Shown: piece by piece, positions 63,894 through 64,000 of the stretch
How the letters are laid out: every line of letters begins with the position of its first letter
Position numbering within the stretch: the first letter of the stretch is position 1
NCBI GenBank assembly: GCA_030740765.1
Contig: JASLWR010000006.1
Span: 1 to 64,000 of the forward strand
Source: Thermoplasmatota archaeon
GTDB taxonomy: Archaea > Thermoplasmatota > Penumbrarchaeia > JASLWR01
DNA: 64,000 bases
Reading direction: 5' to 3'
Notes under the pieces: generated by a model
What the model saw: only the letters and a program-made list of their open reading frames with translations
The model's database searches: none
Told to the model about the DNA's origin: nothing
Made by a program: the position numbers and the translations under genes

Positions 63894-64000
63894 ATGGTCA
63901 GGAATGAAACGACAATCGATCTGAAAGAGAACCTCGACATCAAGGAACTCGCCATGGGGCAGTTGCTGATGGATGATTACTGTTTCAAGATTCTAATGAG
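63894..64000 (+). CDS. Partial ORF at window end
   Basis: A frame that starts with ATG at 63894 behind AGGTG (eight bases) and runs off the window: MVRNETTIDLKENLDIKELA, then MGQLLMDDYCFKILM. The opening resembles archaeal winged-helix regulators, which often begin with a short helix and D-D/E-Y-x-x-K-I-L. With 35 residues visible this is only a suggestion. Confidence 0.5.
   Translation, partial: MVRNETTIDLKENLDIKELAMGQLLMDDYCFKILM

Noticed and set aside
1-64000. tRNA or rRNA genes
   Set aside because: I saw no T-loop GGTTCRAATCC with a matching acceptor stem and no rRNA core sequence. A tRNAscan-SE run would settle whether an intron-containing tRNA was missed.

Overview
The window looks archaeal, most likely an uncultured member of the Thermoplasmatota (an MBG-D / Thermoprofundales-like lineage is my best guess, by inference only). 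The support is a transcription factor S gene, AMMECR1 and DUF123 proteins, tandem winged-helix regulators, TATA boxes 20-30 bases before start codons (leaderless transcripts) mixed with GGTG/GGAGG Shine-Dalgarno sites, and an unusually high load of giant secreted repeat proteins (Ig-like, PKD, FG-GAP, fibronectin III, NEW3/CARDB) with one C-terminal membrane anchor. Coding density is high. No rRNA, tRNA or CRISPR array was recognised.

Layout. 1-2.96 kb: the end of an Ig-repeat secreted protein, then a small membrane protein with a tandem winged-helix regulator. 3.2-5.1 kb: a MarR regulator and MATE exporter operon with two palindromic operators flanking its TATA box. 5.2-5.7 kb: a hairpin-rich repeat and an orphan ORF. 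5.9-9.75 kb: a three-gene molybdenum hydroxylase operon (FAD, 2Fe-2S and Mo subunits). 9.9-12.3 kb: small coiled-coil and zinc-ribbon proteins. 12.3-20.8 kb: a 1279-residue cytosolic coiled-coil protein with a zinc ribbon at each end, divergent from a 1431-residue surface protein. 20.9-21.9 kb: an AT-rich scar with the head-to-head remains of a restriction endonuclease and a DNA methyltransferase. 22-31.5 kb, minus strand: a CDP-alcohol phosphatidyltransferase carrying a RING-like finger, an M6-type metalloprotease, threonine synthase, a calcium-type P-ATPase and a small zinc-ribbon protein. 31.5-33.1 kb: a hairpin-rich repeat, AMMECR1 and a small-export membrane protein. 33.1-44.5 kb: two giant surface proteins ending in cytosolic zinc ribbons, separated by another hairpin-rich repeat and a DUF123 protein. 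45.2-47.7 kb: a membrane-spanning protein whose cytosolic end is a tandem winged-helix DNA-binding module. 48.3-51.4 kb: two-subunit ATP-citrate lyase. 51.5-52.4 kb: a group II intron with no reverse transcriptase ORF. 52.5-64 kb: another surface protein, transcription factor S, a subtilisin-like protease, a winged-helix/STAND-like/TPR protein, a zinc-ribbon membrane protein, and a VWA protein split by an in-frame stop from its probable cytosolic tail.

Themes. Many proteins place sensing or adhesion domains outside and zinc-ribbon, basic or DNA-binding modules inside, which suggests surface-to-cytosol signalling or envelope assembly; together with two secreted proteases this fits a life of binding and degrading external protein or detrital polymers. 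ATP-citrate lyase links citrate to acetyl-CoA, the Mo hydroxylase suggests oxidation of a heterocycle or aldehyde, and the MarR-MATE pair suggests toxin export.

The least expected signal is a set of hairpin-rich non-coding repeats (about 5.2, 23.1, 31.6 and 39.4 kb, with a fragment inside the group II intron at 52.2 kb). In these, short loop cores stay constant while the stem arms differ between copies yet remain complementary. One copy lies inside the reading frame of the metalloprotease tail.
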